Assembly (NCBI GenBank): GCA_030278955.1
Contig: JAOANR010000001.1
Span: forward strand, 39,830,890-39,894,889
Source of the DNA: Hygrophila difformis
Taxonomy: Eukaryota > Streptophyta > Magnoliopsida > Lamiales > Acanthaceae
DNA length: 64,000 nt
Direction: 5' to 3'
Part shown: positions 54,834-64,000 of the stretch, piece after piece
Layout of the letters: each line of letters opens with the position of its first letter
Numbering within the stretch: position 1 is the first letter of the stretch
Position numbers and translations under genes: made by a program
Notes under the pieces: model-generated
What the model was told of the DNA's origin: nothing
What the model saw: only the letters and a program-made list of their open reading frames with translations
Database searches by the model: none

Positions 54834-55880
54834 GGATTTACTTTTTCATTATATTATGTTATATGTGTTCAACTTTGATGTCGAACTCTATGTAGGAATT
54901 TCAATTCAAATCTTATCGAGACGAGTCTATTTATATAATAACAGTTGCTGTTGTCTCAAAATTCGCCCCAACATCTCCAGACGTGATTCTTGGGATAGAT
55001 GTGCACAACTAAGGAAAGAAGATTTTATATCCAATGAAACAATGGGCTAAGGAAGGTTTGAGGATTATGGTAACATTAGATACCTTCCTTAAGAGGGAAT
55101 TGACGATTGACAGCCTATGTATGCCATTAACCAAGATTGGCTGCCACACCTTTTCACTATTGCAAATGAAAATTCATCCATTGATCTTGAGAGAAAATGG
55201 AAAAAGTTGCTGTTCGAAATCTTCATCCCTTGCACAAGTGACAAGACTAATTGTTGATGAAGATTTTGTAACAGCCCCACCCCGTGTTGGACCTATAGAT
55301 TATACAACCTCTCTCATGTGTGAATCATATTACTCAATGGTGGGTTGTTGGAAGTGGAGCTCGAGCTCTCAACCTTCCCTTTACCATTTACCTCAAGGTA
55401 AGAATGTTAATCAGTTGTGAATCACATTCCCACCCAAAACCATGAACATTCCCACCTCAGTGAGAATATGAGGTTCTCATATAAAATATACTTGGAACCA
55501 AAAATCAGCATGTTTCATTGCCTAGCCAATGGAAACTTTGAATCCCCGAACCAAACGTCACTTAAGGGTAACGCAAAGGGCTTGGGGGAAAGGTTTTGGC
55601 TTAAAATGAGAACAGGAGAATAATGGGTTATGTTAGTGAAATGGGTTGGGGAAGTGGGTTGAGGATATGTGGAGTTGGTTGTTCCTGAAATCTAGGGTCT
55701 AGTAAAAATAAAATAATAGGACACCGACTAAATTTAAATAATTATAAAATGAAAATATTATTTAAAAAAGGAGTGTGGATATTAGTAATTTTTCCTCCTC
55801 CGCTTATTTGAATTTTTTTTAAAAAAAATCAAAATTATTGCAACTTTTTGTAGAAGAAAAAATTAAATGATAATGATTAG
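54834..55880. other. intergenic DNA with an interspersed repeat
   Basis: About 55265-55430 is the same repeat as at 35560-35900 (GATTTTGTAA, then GGTGGGTTGTTGGA and CTTCCCTTTACC). The rest has no recognisable gene. Confidence 0.45.
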
Positions 55881-56538
55881 TGTTGGGGCCATACGAAATG
55901 ATGGGCCGCGAAGAGCTATTGGGCCATAAGATATGGGCCAGAAGAGAGAGTTCCAGAGGAAGATGGGCTTAAGATCAGTAAGGCCGATAGTCCATAGTAA
56001 AAGTCGAAGGAAGGGAACCGAGACTGATAGAGATTTTGGCCGAAATAGGAGGGGAACAGCCGAAACCAAAACAACCGAAATGAAGAAAGAGAGAATTCGG
56101 CTCAGAAGGATCGGCCGGAGAGCGGTTACTCCATCTCCGGCTATAAATAGGGGTCGACACACACAAAATCAGAGAGATCAATCCAACCCCCAAATTCCTT
56201 TTATCAAATTTAATTCCTTGTTATCTTTACTGCTTTCTTTACAGCTTTCCTTTACAGCTTTCCTTAGAATCTAGCTTAGTTTGTAGCGGTTACCTTTTCC
56301 AAATCCACCGTTGTTTCTTAGCAACTGGTAGTTTGGTTCCTTGTTCTTGGTGAATTCCGCGGTTGTTTCTTAACAACAGGTAGATTCCCCATTGTATCTT
56401 GTTGTTTTTGATCAATTCAAAGAAGATTCAGTCAATTGTGGGCGCATTATTGTTAATCCGGACCCGTAATCGGTTTGATCCTTTTCCGATAGCCTCCCTT
56501 GAGGAGAAAAAGGTCCTTGGCTCAACCCAAGCCAAACA
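55881..56538 (+). repeat. 5' LTR of the Tat element, about 658 bp
   Basis: Starts TGTTGGGGCCATACG and ends CAAACA before the primer site. A TATA box (TATAAATAG, 56152-56160) lies inside, followed by CACACACAAAATCAGAG, a likely RNA start area. The end is assigned by the primer site, because the partner LTR is not visible. Confidence 0.65.
56152..56160 (+). promoter_or_regulatory. TATA box of the Tat LTR promoter
   Basis: TATAAATAG in GC-richer surroundings, about 270 bases into the LTR. Confidence 0.6.
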
Positions 56539-56539
56539 G

Positions 56540-56557
56540 TGGCACGCCCAGTGGGAC
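56540..56557 (+). promoter_or_regulatory. primer-binding site of the Tat element
   Basis: TGGCACGCCCAGTGGGAC directly follows the LTR. This form recurs in Tat-lineage elements. I could not assign the tRNA with certainty. Confidence 0.6.
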
Positions 56558-56616
56558 TCAAAATGACGTTTTAGACGCAAGCAACTCCAGCAGTTAACAC
56601 GACGGCGAGGACTGAT

Positions 56617-59114
56617 TTGCCGCCGATCCAGGAAGAGCGCACTGCAGACGGAGAATTCCCCCCCGGATTCCCCGGACCTTCAAACTTCCACCACCAAGAG
56701 TTCTCAAATGACGATTTAACCCCGCGGTTCCGTGATCAAGTCCAATTTATGGTAGAAGCGGCGGTTACCAATTCGGTCCGGCAAATAGAAGGCAACATCC
56801 TGGCAGCAATGCCAGCGTTACTTAGAGCCGAATTGGCAAGGAGTACGTATCCGATGGGAACACAGCAAGCACAGATGGCACAGAATCAGCCACCTGCGAT
56901 GCAAACTCCCCATAATTTCCAGCAGCAGGCTACCGGCCGCTTGGAGGGCAAGGACCACGTCCTTTTGCTCCTCCACCATTGAGATTTGATCACCAACAGA
57001 ATCAACCGCATCAACCGGCAGTGCAACCGCCTATTCCAGTGGTACAACAGCAATATGTGCCGCAACAACCAAATCCGCCACAGTTGGTTGATAGAGAGCT
57101 TATTGCTGAGATTATTCGCACACAGTTTGGGAATCTCATCGGCCAGGAGAATCGGCCGATGTACCGGAAGCCTTATCCGGATTATATTGAAGAGCAATAT
57201 CCACTGCCTAGAGGAGTGAAGGTTCCCGATTTCAACACATTTTCAGGGGAAGTCGGTCGATCTACGATCGAACATATTGGCCGATTTACGGCTCAATGCA
57301 CCAGGATCGCTCAAAACGACTTCCATAAGCTAATATTGTTTAGTTTATCGCTCACGGGCCCAGCATTCGAATGGTACATTAATTTTCCAGCAGGATAGGT
57401 CAATACTTGGGCCGAAATGGAGCGGTTATTTCATGACCGATTTTATAATACTAGTCCGGAAATATCGGTTGTTGACCTTACGTCAACTAAACAGAAGGCG
57501 ACAGAATCGGTTACTGAGTTCATCGAGAGATTTTATGCAGTAAAGGCTCAACTTAAGACAATGCTACCGGAACATGAGTATATTCAAATCCTGAAGCAGA
57601 ATTTGAAGTTTGCCATCAAAGATAGGTTGATGGTTACTAGACCAAGAACTGTAGCCGAACTCACGGCCGAAGCTATAAGGATGGAAACTTATTTAGCAGA
57701 ACAAGCGGCTTTCAAGTCAAGCCGAAGTCAGAGTGGAAGATCGCAACCTATCCAATCAGCTGCTTCTTTCGCAGAGTCTTTGGATAGATGCGAAATTAAA
57801 GAAGAATACAACGTAGATGACGTTCCTGCCTTAGCCGAAATAGCAAGAGCTGAATTAGTAATCAAAAAACCGATGACTTGTCCAGCTCTTCGGCCAGTCA
57901 GAGGCAAGGAAAAAGAAGGAGAGGCCAGAGATGAGTCTCAAAGGGTTTATTCGTTTGATTTATCTCAGATGGACGAGATATTTGATTATTTCCAGAAAAA
58001 TGGGCTATTGGAGTTTAAAGCGAATCATCCGCAGCCTACCAAGGAGCAATTGGAAGCAGGGTGGTGTAGATTCCACGGATCAGCCACTCACTCTACAGAA
58101 GTTTGTGGACACTTCAGAAAGCTGATCCAAAAGCATGTAGATGATGGGAAATTGAAGTTCCCGGATAGACTCATGGCAATAGATAAGAATCCATTTCCTG
58201 CTGCGAACATGGTAATGGTACATCCTGATCAAAATAGATCTGTACACGATCGATTGGGAGACCGACCATCGTCCAGTAAAAGTTCTGTGCACGATAGGCT
58301 TGGGAGTCAGCCATCGGTTCAGAAGAAGACAGGAGTATGGAAAAGGTTAGGATCATCACAGAAGGGGAAGGAGAAGGAAAAGACTTCGGATGTGTTCGAC
58401 CGATTGGGAGGTTATGAGATTAAGGAATAGATTAAGCAATCGGACAAATATTCAGAAGGGGAAGTCAAGAACGTAAGTGAAAGGCCAACCTTAAAGATCA
58501 TAACCAACGGTTGGGATTCTGAGATGAAGCTAACAGCTGATAAAAGAAATGGGAAGACAGTAATCCAGATTACTGTCCCTGAAGAAGCTGTTTCCCCAAA
58601 AATGAAGAGGTTCAGAAGGCCACCAGCAAATACTCAGGTGGGCCAATGGGTCCAAAATTCCCCGAAGGCAAGGCATTTCGGCTAACACCGATTTGAAAAT
58701 GCAGCCTGGAGGGCAGAAGACAAGAAGGTCCCAAAGGGGAAGGGATCCTATCGGACTTACAAACGAAGAATGCAACGGCTTAAAGCAGCTGCTGCATATG
58801 AAGAAGAGGAGTATGAGACGATGCACATGGAAGGAGACTTTCCAGATGACTGTTCTTAGGACGAAGGAAGAATTCTGGATAAAGTATTTTCGGCTAGGAT
58901 GAAGACAGCCGAAGGGAAGAAAGAGAAGCAGCCGAAAGAAGAACGAGATCGAATGAAAAACAAGACCGAATTTCGGCCGAAAATAGCTCAGATAAAGGCT
59001 GAAAGTGAGCAGCCGAAATCGAAAGAAGAATGGAAGCCTAGACCAGTCCGAACCAGGGAATGGAAACCAAAGACAACTATCATCCCGAATAGCGATTCAC
59101 TCCCCATCGGGTAG
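56617..59114 (+). pseudogene. Tat gag and linker, frameshifted with premature stops
   Basis: It starts MPPIQEERTADGEFPPGFPG. A frame change lies near 56935-56985. The Gag domain is clear at 57220-57700 (VKVPDFNTFSGEVGRSTIEH, FSLSLTGPAFEWYINFPAG, ERLFHDRFYNTSPEISVVDL). Stops at 57396, 58428, 58857 and 59112 are TAG where Gln would fit, and 58683 is TAA. Repeated VHDRLGSQPS and VFDRLGGYEI units follow, then a basic stretch (EEWKPRPVRTREWKPK). Gag would form the particle. Confidence 0.8.
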
Positions 59115-59144
59115 TTTAAGTTCGACTTTGGATCTAGCGCGAAT

Positions 59145-59960
59145 ATGGTGACAGTAACCACAGAAGAAAAGGAGGAATACTGGTCGGATTCTGAACCAGC
59201 TGTGGTTTTCTGTCAGAAGGAAGGGGAATACTATGGTGAGGAAGAACCTATAGTGGATTTTTGTTTCGATAAACTTGAGGTATTTCGGCCGGAAGCCGAA
59301 AGAGAGAAATCAATTGAAAAAGGATATAAAGCATTTGTTCCAGAAGCTCAACCAGGCACGATTTTGCCTCCAACTGCGAAAATGTCTGAGCATGTGAGGC
59401 CTTTATACGTCAGAGGTTGGATCAATGGGAGACCACTCAGAAGAATGTTTATCGACGGTGGAGCCACTGTTAATATCATGTCGTTATCCACATTGACAAA
59501 GATAGGCCGTTCGAAGGAAGATTTACTCCCTACGAGAATGAAGGTAATGAGTTTTGTGGGAGCTCAAACTGCGGCTGAAGGATGTATTCTAGTGGATGTA
59601 ACAGTCGGAACGATCTCGATTCCGACCATGTTTTTTGTGGTAGATGCAGAAGTCCCGTATGCGGCCCTACTAAGCCGATGCTGGATTCATACATCCCGAT
59701 GTTTGCCATCAACGCTTCACCAGAAAGTATGGTTCTGGAAAAAGGATGGCACAGTGGAAGAAGTAGATGGTGATCAACCTCCGTTCCCAGTCAGTTCAGC
59801 CGGCCGAATTGATGCGGTGCTATATGAAGAGCCCATACAACCATTCTTAGCAGTGGTTGGGGAAAGGTACCCGCAGGTCGTCGAGTGCGATTGGACAGAC
59901 TTGGGGTTTGAGATCAGATATCAGGCCGATGTACGGCCACTTGATGAAGAAAGTAAATGA
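59145..59960 (+). pseudogene. Tat aspartic protease region
   Basis: 271 open residues after the TAG at 59112. RRMFIDGGATVNIMSLSTL carries the protease active site in the DGG form usual for this lineage. VPYAALLSRCWIHTSRCLPS is the conserved region that follows. It would cleave the Gag-Pol polyprotein. The frame ends at 59960, where the reverse transcriptase frame (from 59957) takes over in a different phase. That is consistent with either a mutation or a programmed shift. Confidence 0.72.
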
Positions 59961-62086
59961 TGAATCCACAACCGAAGCAAGCGATCGAGTTCGAATCGGC
60001 CGAACTCGCGTCTTCGGAAGGAAAAGCAAATTGGAGCGAACTCATAGATTCTATTCCGAAAAGAACACCAGACTTCAGAGCGCAAGATCCTCTGAAGATG
60101 ATCAACGTTGGTACAGAGGAACACCCGAGGGAGATCCCTTTGAGTGCGAATTTGGACCAGCAAGTTATAAGCCGATTCAAGGAAGTGCTGATTGAATTTA
60201 AAGATTGTTTCGCATGGGACTATACAGAAATGCCAGGATTGGAGCGGTCAATTGTGGAACATAGATTGCCAATTAAAGAAGGGTTCAGGCCGCACAAACA
60301 GCCGGCCAGGAGGGCAGCGCCCGAAATAGTCCCAAAAATAAAAGAAGAAATAGAGAAACTGTTAGCGGCCGGGTTTGTTAGGCCAGCTAAATATGTAGAA
60401 TGGTTATCAAATATTGTTCCTGTAATAAAGAAGAATGGAAAATTGAGAGTTTGTATTGATTTCAGGAATCTTAATATAGCCACTCCAAAAAATGAGTATA
60501 TGATGCCTATTGTTGACTTGTTGATTGATTCGGCCGCAAAACAGGGAATGTTGTCCTTCATAGATGGATATTCAGGATATAACCAAATTTTTATGGCCGA
60601 AGAAGATATTCACAAGACTGCATTTCGGTGCCCTGGTGCTATAGGGATATACGAATGGGTAGTGATGCCGTTCGGACTGAAGAATGCAGGAGCTACATAC
60701 CAGAGAGCCATGAACTATGTTTTCCATGACCTCATAGGGGATTGTGTTGAAGTTTATATCGACGACGTCATGGTCAGATCCAAAGATATCGAAAGCCACT
60801 TGAACGATTTGCGAAAGGTGTTCATGAGGATGAGGCTGCACGGAGTCAAGATGAATCCAGCCAAGTGTGCTTTCGGAGTACAGGCGGGAAATTTTCTCAG
60901 GTTCCTGGTACATAACAAAGGTATAGAAGTTGATGCGAACAAGACCAGGGCCATTCAAGAAGCCAAACCTCCACATGATAAGAAGAGTTTACAGAAATTT
61001 CTCGGAAAGATCGGTTTCCTGAGACGATTCTTAGCAAATGCGGCTGGAAAGTCGAAACCACTAACCGATTTATTGAGGTTGAAGAAGGAAGAGGAGTTCA
61101 AATGGGGAATCGACCAACAAAAAGCCTTCGAACAGTTGAAACAGGATTTGATGAATCCACCTGTGTTGGTTCCTCCGATTTTAGGACGGCCATTGAAGTT
61201 GTATATAGCAGCGGCCGAAGAATCTATTGGAGCATTATTGGCACAAGAAGACGATGAAGGAAGGGACCGGGCGATTTACTATCTAAGCCGAATCCTAAGG
61301 GACGCCGAAGTAAGGTACTCGCCGATTCATAAATTATGTTTAAGTCTTTATCATGCATGCCAGAAATTAGAGTATTATATTCAACCGAGGCAAGTGATAG
61401 TGGTGGCTTCGGTTGACATAGTCAAGATTATGATGAATGATCCGGTCAGTAGCCGAAGAATGGCCAAATGGGCCATGAAGTTAAATGCATACGATTTGAG
61501 ATATCAACCTTTGAGGGCCATGAAAGGACAGATTGTAGCCGATTTTCTGGCTGATCATGCGATACATCCGATGACCGATGACATCGATCATCAAGATCGG
61601 CCGAAAGAAGTCGATGAGATAGGAATTGTATACTTGCAACCATGGGTGATGATGTTTGATGGTTCTAAAGCTGCTTCAGGAGTCGGAGCAGGGTTTACCC
61701 TACAAACACCGGAGGGCAGGGTATACAAGTATTTCGTGCAATTGCCAGAGTCATATACGAATAACCAAGCTGAATACAAAGCGTTGATTTCGGGATTACA
61801 ACGGTTGATAGAAGAAGGAGTCAAAGCAATCATTATCAGAGGGGACTCACAAGTAGTTGTTCAGCAATTATTAGGCGATTTTTCGGTTAAGAGTTCTCAG
61901 TTGATTAGATTGTACGAAGAAGCGGTTAATTTGTTAGAAGAATTCGATGAGGTATATATTGAATATATCCCAAGGGAGAAGAACGAAGTGGCCAATGAAT
62001 TGGCTCAACACGCAGCTAGATATCGGCTGATGCCGATAGCAGGAAATGTGGAAGTACATTTGGCCGAAACAGAGAAGGCCGAATGA
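59957..62086 (+). pseudogene. Tat reverse transcriptase, RNase H and second archaeal-type RNase H
   Basis: 709 open residues. The reverse transcriptase shows WLSNIVPVIKKNGKLRVCID, FIDGYSGYNQIFMAEED, VMPFGLKNAGATYQRAM and the catalytic YIDD (VEVYIDDVMVRSK). The first RNase H follows (LKLYIAAAEESIGALLAQED, RYSPIHKLCLSLYHACQKLE). The second RNase H (aRNH) has MMFDGSKAASGVGAGF, NNQAEYKALISGL, GDSQVVVQQL and NEVANELAQHA, keeping D-E-D-D. A TGA at 62084 then cuts the frame where Trp would fit (W in related elements). Active sites look intact, but the stop separates it from the integrase. Confidence 0.88.
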
Positions 62087-63331
62087 ATAAAGAAGATAGC
62101 ACAGACATTAGAAGATCCTTCGGAGGCTAATCCAGCTGAAAAGCGGAAAGCGGTGGATTACGTCATAATAGGAGGATTATTATTCAAGCGTGCTATTGAT
62201 GGAGTATTGCTCAGATGTGTCGGAGAAGAAGATGCCAGAAGGGTGATGGGAGAGGTTCATGAAGGAATATGTGGCGCACATCGGGCAGGAAAATCGATGA
62301 AGTGGAGTATTATTCGGCTGGCATATTATTGGCCGAATATGGGTATTGATTGTGAAAAATATGCGAGAGGATGCAGCGAATGTCAGAAACATGGGCCGAT
62401 TCAGAAATTACCGGCCGAAGAATTATACATAATGATCAAACCATGGCCGTTCCGAGGATGGGCCATGGACATCATTGGAAAAGTTCATCCCTCTTCGTCT
62501 AAAAGACATGAGTTCGTGCTAGTGGCAACAGATTACTTCACGAAATGGGCCGAAACTCAGGCGTATGTCAGTATTTCACAAGAAGAGGTGATCGAGTTTA
62601 TCAAGAGACAATTGATTTATAGATTCGGGATCCCACAGACGATTCTAACAGATAGAGGAACTGTATTTGTGGGAGAAAAAGTCAAGGCCTTTGCAGATGA
62701 ATACGGAATAAAAATTGTGCATTCGTCACCATATTACCCACAAGGAAATGGACAAGCAGAGGCCACAAACAAACAGCTAATAGGAATTATAAAGAAAATG
62801 ATCGAAGACCAACCAAGGAAGTGGCATGAGAAGTTATCTGAAGCATTGTGGGCTTATCGAAATGCTAAAACTTCAGCCACTGGGTTTACACCATTTCGGC
62901 TGACTTATGGAATGGACGCAGTGTTGCCAGCCGAAATAACAGTGCCGACTTTGAGAACAAACCAAGCGGATTCAATGTCGGCCGAACAGTACGATCGTGC
63001 GATGAAAGATGAGTTATTGGAAATTAACTCCAATCGGATGCAAGCCTTTGAGAATTTGCAGAAAAACAAAGATGTTGTGGCCGATTGGTACAATAAGCGA
63101 ATTCGTCTTAAGCGGTTTGAAGTTGGAGACTTAGTTTGGAAAGTTATATGGCCACCCAAGCAGAAGGATGGCCGATTAGGTAAATGGAGTCCCAATTGGG
63201 AGGGACCGTTTATTGTTCAGACGAAATTACCGAATGGAGCATATATGTTAGTGGACGAAAATGGTGAGCAGATGTCAAATCCAGTAAATGCAAGATACAT
63301 GAAGAAATATTATCCATCAGTTTGGGATTAA
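62087..63331 (+). pseudogene. Tat integrase, in the same frame after a stop
   Basis: Continues the frame from the TGA at 62084, with its first ATG at 62153. The zinc-binding domain (HEGICGAHRAGKSMKW, CEKYARGCSECQKHG) is followed by a core with VATDYFTKWAETQAY, LTDRGTVFVGEKV and GNGQAEATNKQLIG, so D, D and E are kept. The C-terminal region (FRLTYGMDAVLPAEITVP, WKVIWPPKQKDGRLGKWSPN) is complete to 63331. It would insert the element's DNA into the chromosome. Only the upstream stop marks it as a pseudogene. Confidence 0.85.
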
Positions 63332-64000
63332 ACGATAAGTAAGCAGAAAATAAAGATTTTATTGCATGAACGAACAAGTATAAAGAGGGTGCTACTTCGG
63401 CCGAAAGCGGCGTTGATAGCCCGAAATTACGTTATACAAGGGAAACGTCCAAGTTTATTGAGGCAGGGAAAGGATGGAAGCCAGCAGGACGAAGAATCAA
63501 GAAGGTCCAACCATAAGATTCTTCTGACCAGCGAGGAGCGAAGATGGCATTGTCAACAAAACCATCCCCCTGACCCAAAAAAAAAAAAAAGAGAAAAGTT
63601 TCTGCTCAAGCAAGGACACCCCTTAGAGCTAAGCATCGGAGATAGGGACGAAACCCAAACGGGGTGCCCTTCAAGAGCAAAAGAAACAACATGGTCCCAT
63701 AGAAAGGCGAAGTCATCATCCGACCGCCCAGGACTTTGGGACCAATATTAGCAAATGTACTACAGGTCATTTTTTCACTAGGGAGAAGGGCAAGGTCCTA
63801 ATATGACCGTCGGAACATGAATTTGGAATAACAGATAAAGGTCTTCTTCCATTTGAAAACAGCGTGGGAGTAAGTAGCTGTGCTCGTATCACATAAAGAT
63901 GAAGTCTTTCTGTTAAAGATAGAAGTAATAGTAGGCCAAGGAGGCCAGAGAGGGAAGAAAAGAAGATACATAGAGGAAAGCAAAGGCAAGCATTTCAAGG
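63332..64000 (+). other. 3' noncoding region of the Tat element, partial
   Basis: A 129-codon open stretch (63362-63751) has no recognisable domain and is rich in Lys/Arg. A poly(A)-like run occurs near 63579-63591. The 3' LTR and polypurine tract lie beyond the window. Confidence 0.5.

Larger units (their letters stand above)
55881..64000 (+). mobile_element. Tat-lineage Ty3 retrotransposon, 3' end outside the window
   Basis: 5' LTR, primer site, gag, protease, reverse transcriptase, two RNase H domains, integrase and a long 3' region. The second, archaeal-type RNase H after the usual one marks the Tat lineage. Four in-frame TAG stops and a gag frameshift disable gag, while reverse transcriptase to integrase is nearly open. 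The 3' LTR is not in the window. Confidence 0.9.

Noticed and set aside
1..64000. CRISPR arrays, bacterial operons or phage genes
   Set aside because: Introns, plant retroelements, SINEs and MITEs show this is plant nuclear DNA. No spaced short repeats of CRISPR type were seen.

Overview
The window is plant nuclear DNA, almost certainly from a eudicot. It has one recognisable intron-containing host gene and many nested transposable elements of plant type: L1-like LINEs, Athila and Tat Ty3 retrotransposons, Stowaway MITEs, CACTA ends, tRNA-derived SINEs and a likely endogenous pararetrovirus fragment. A eudicot such as a Lamiales species would fit, but nothing here fixes the species. A run of exactly 500 Ns (38003-38502) is an assembly gap.

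Layout. 1-1838 is a 5'-truncated LINE on the minus strand. 1.9-5.6 kb is AT-rich intergenic DNA with a SINE and microsatellites. 5622-9326 (minus) is a five-exon LONGIFOLIA/TRM-type gene, with a probable leader exon near 9.93-10.0 kb. 10.1-15.4 kb holds Stowaway MITEs, SINE-like pieces and a CACTA end. 15430-18720 and 24011-27015 are near-identical 3-kb direct repeats that exactly bracket a LINE (18721-24010) with both ORFs open. About 27.2-28.65 kb looks like a caulimovirid fragment (tRNA-Met primer site, degraded ORFs, as-1 plus TATA promoter, poly(A) signal). 31266-33721 is a solo LTR. 34-38 kb carries more small elements and a second CACTA piece. 38503-50271 is a decayed Athila element with a tRNA-Asp primer site and a 3.7-kb LTR containing a large inverted repeat. 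It abuts the reverse transcriptase domain of another minus-strand LINE (50272-54410). 54516-54833 is a foldback MITE. 55881 to the window end is a Tat-lineage element with two RNase H domains; its 3' LTR lies outside the window.

The most unusual observation is the arrangement at 15430-27015. The two 3-kb repeats sit where a LINE's target-site duplication should be, and their outer edge matches a canonical L1 endonuclease site. This suggests a giant target-site duplication, or a LINE-linked segmental duplication. Other notable signals are an inverted repeat of about 350 bp per arm inside the Athila LTR, a strong bias of premature stops toward CAG-to-TAG changes in both Ty3 elements (expected from decay of CHG-methylated cytosine), and the pararetrovirus-type promoter.

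The only gene I would expect to serve the plant is the LONGIFOLIA-like gene. Everything else is mobile DNA or unassigned intergenic sequence. All coordinates, exon borders and repeat edges were read by eye, without alignment software.
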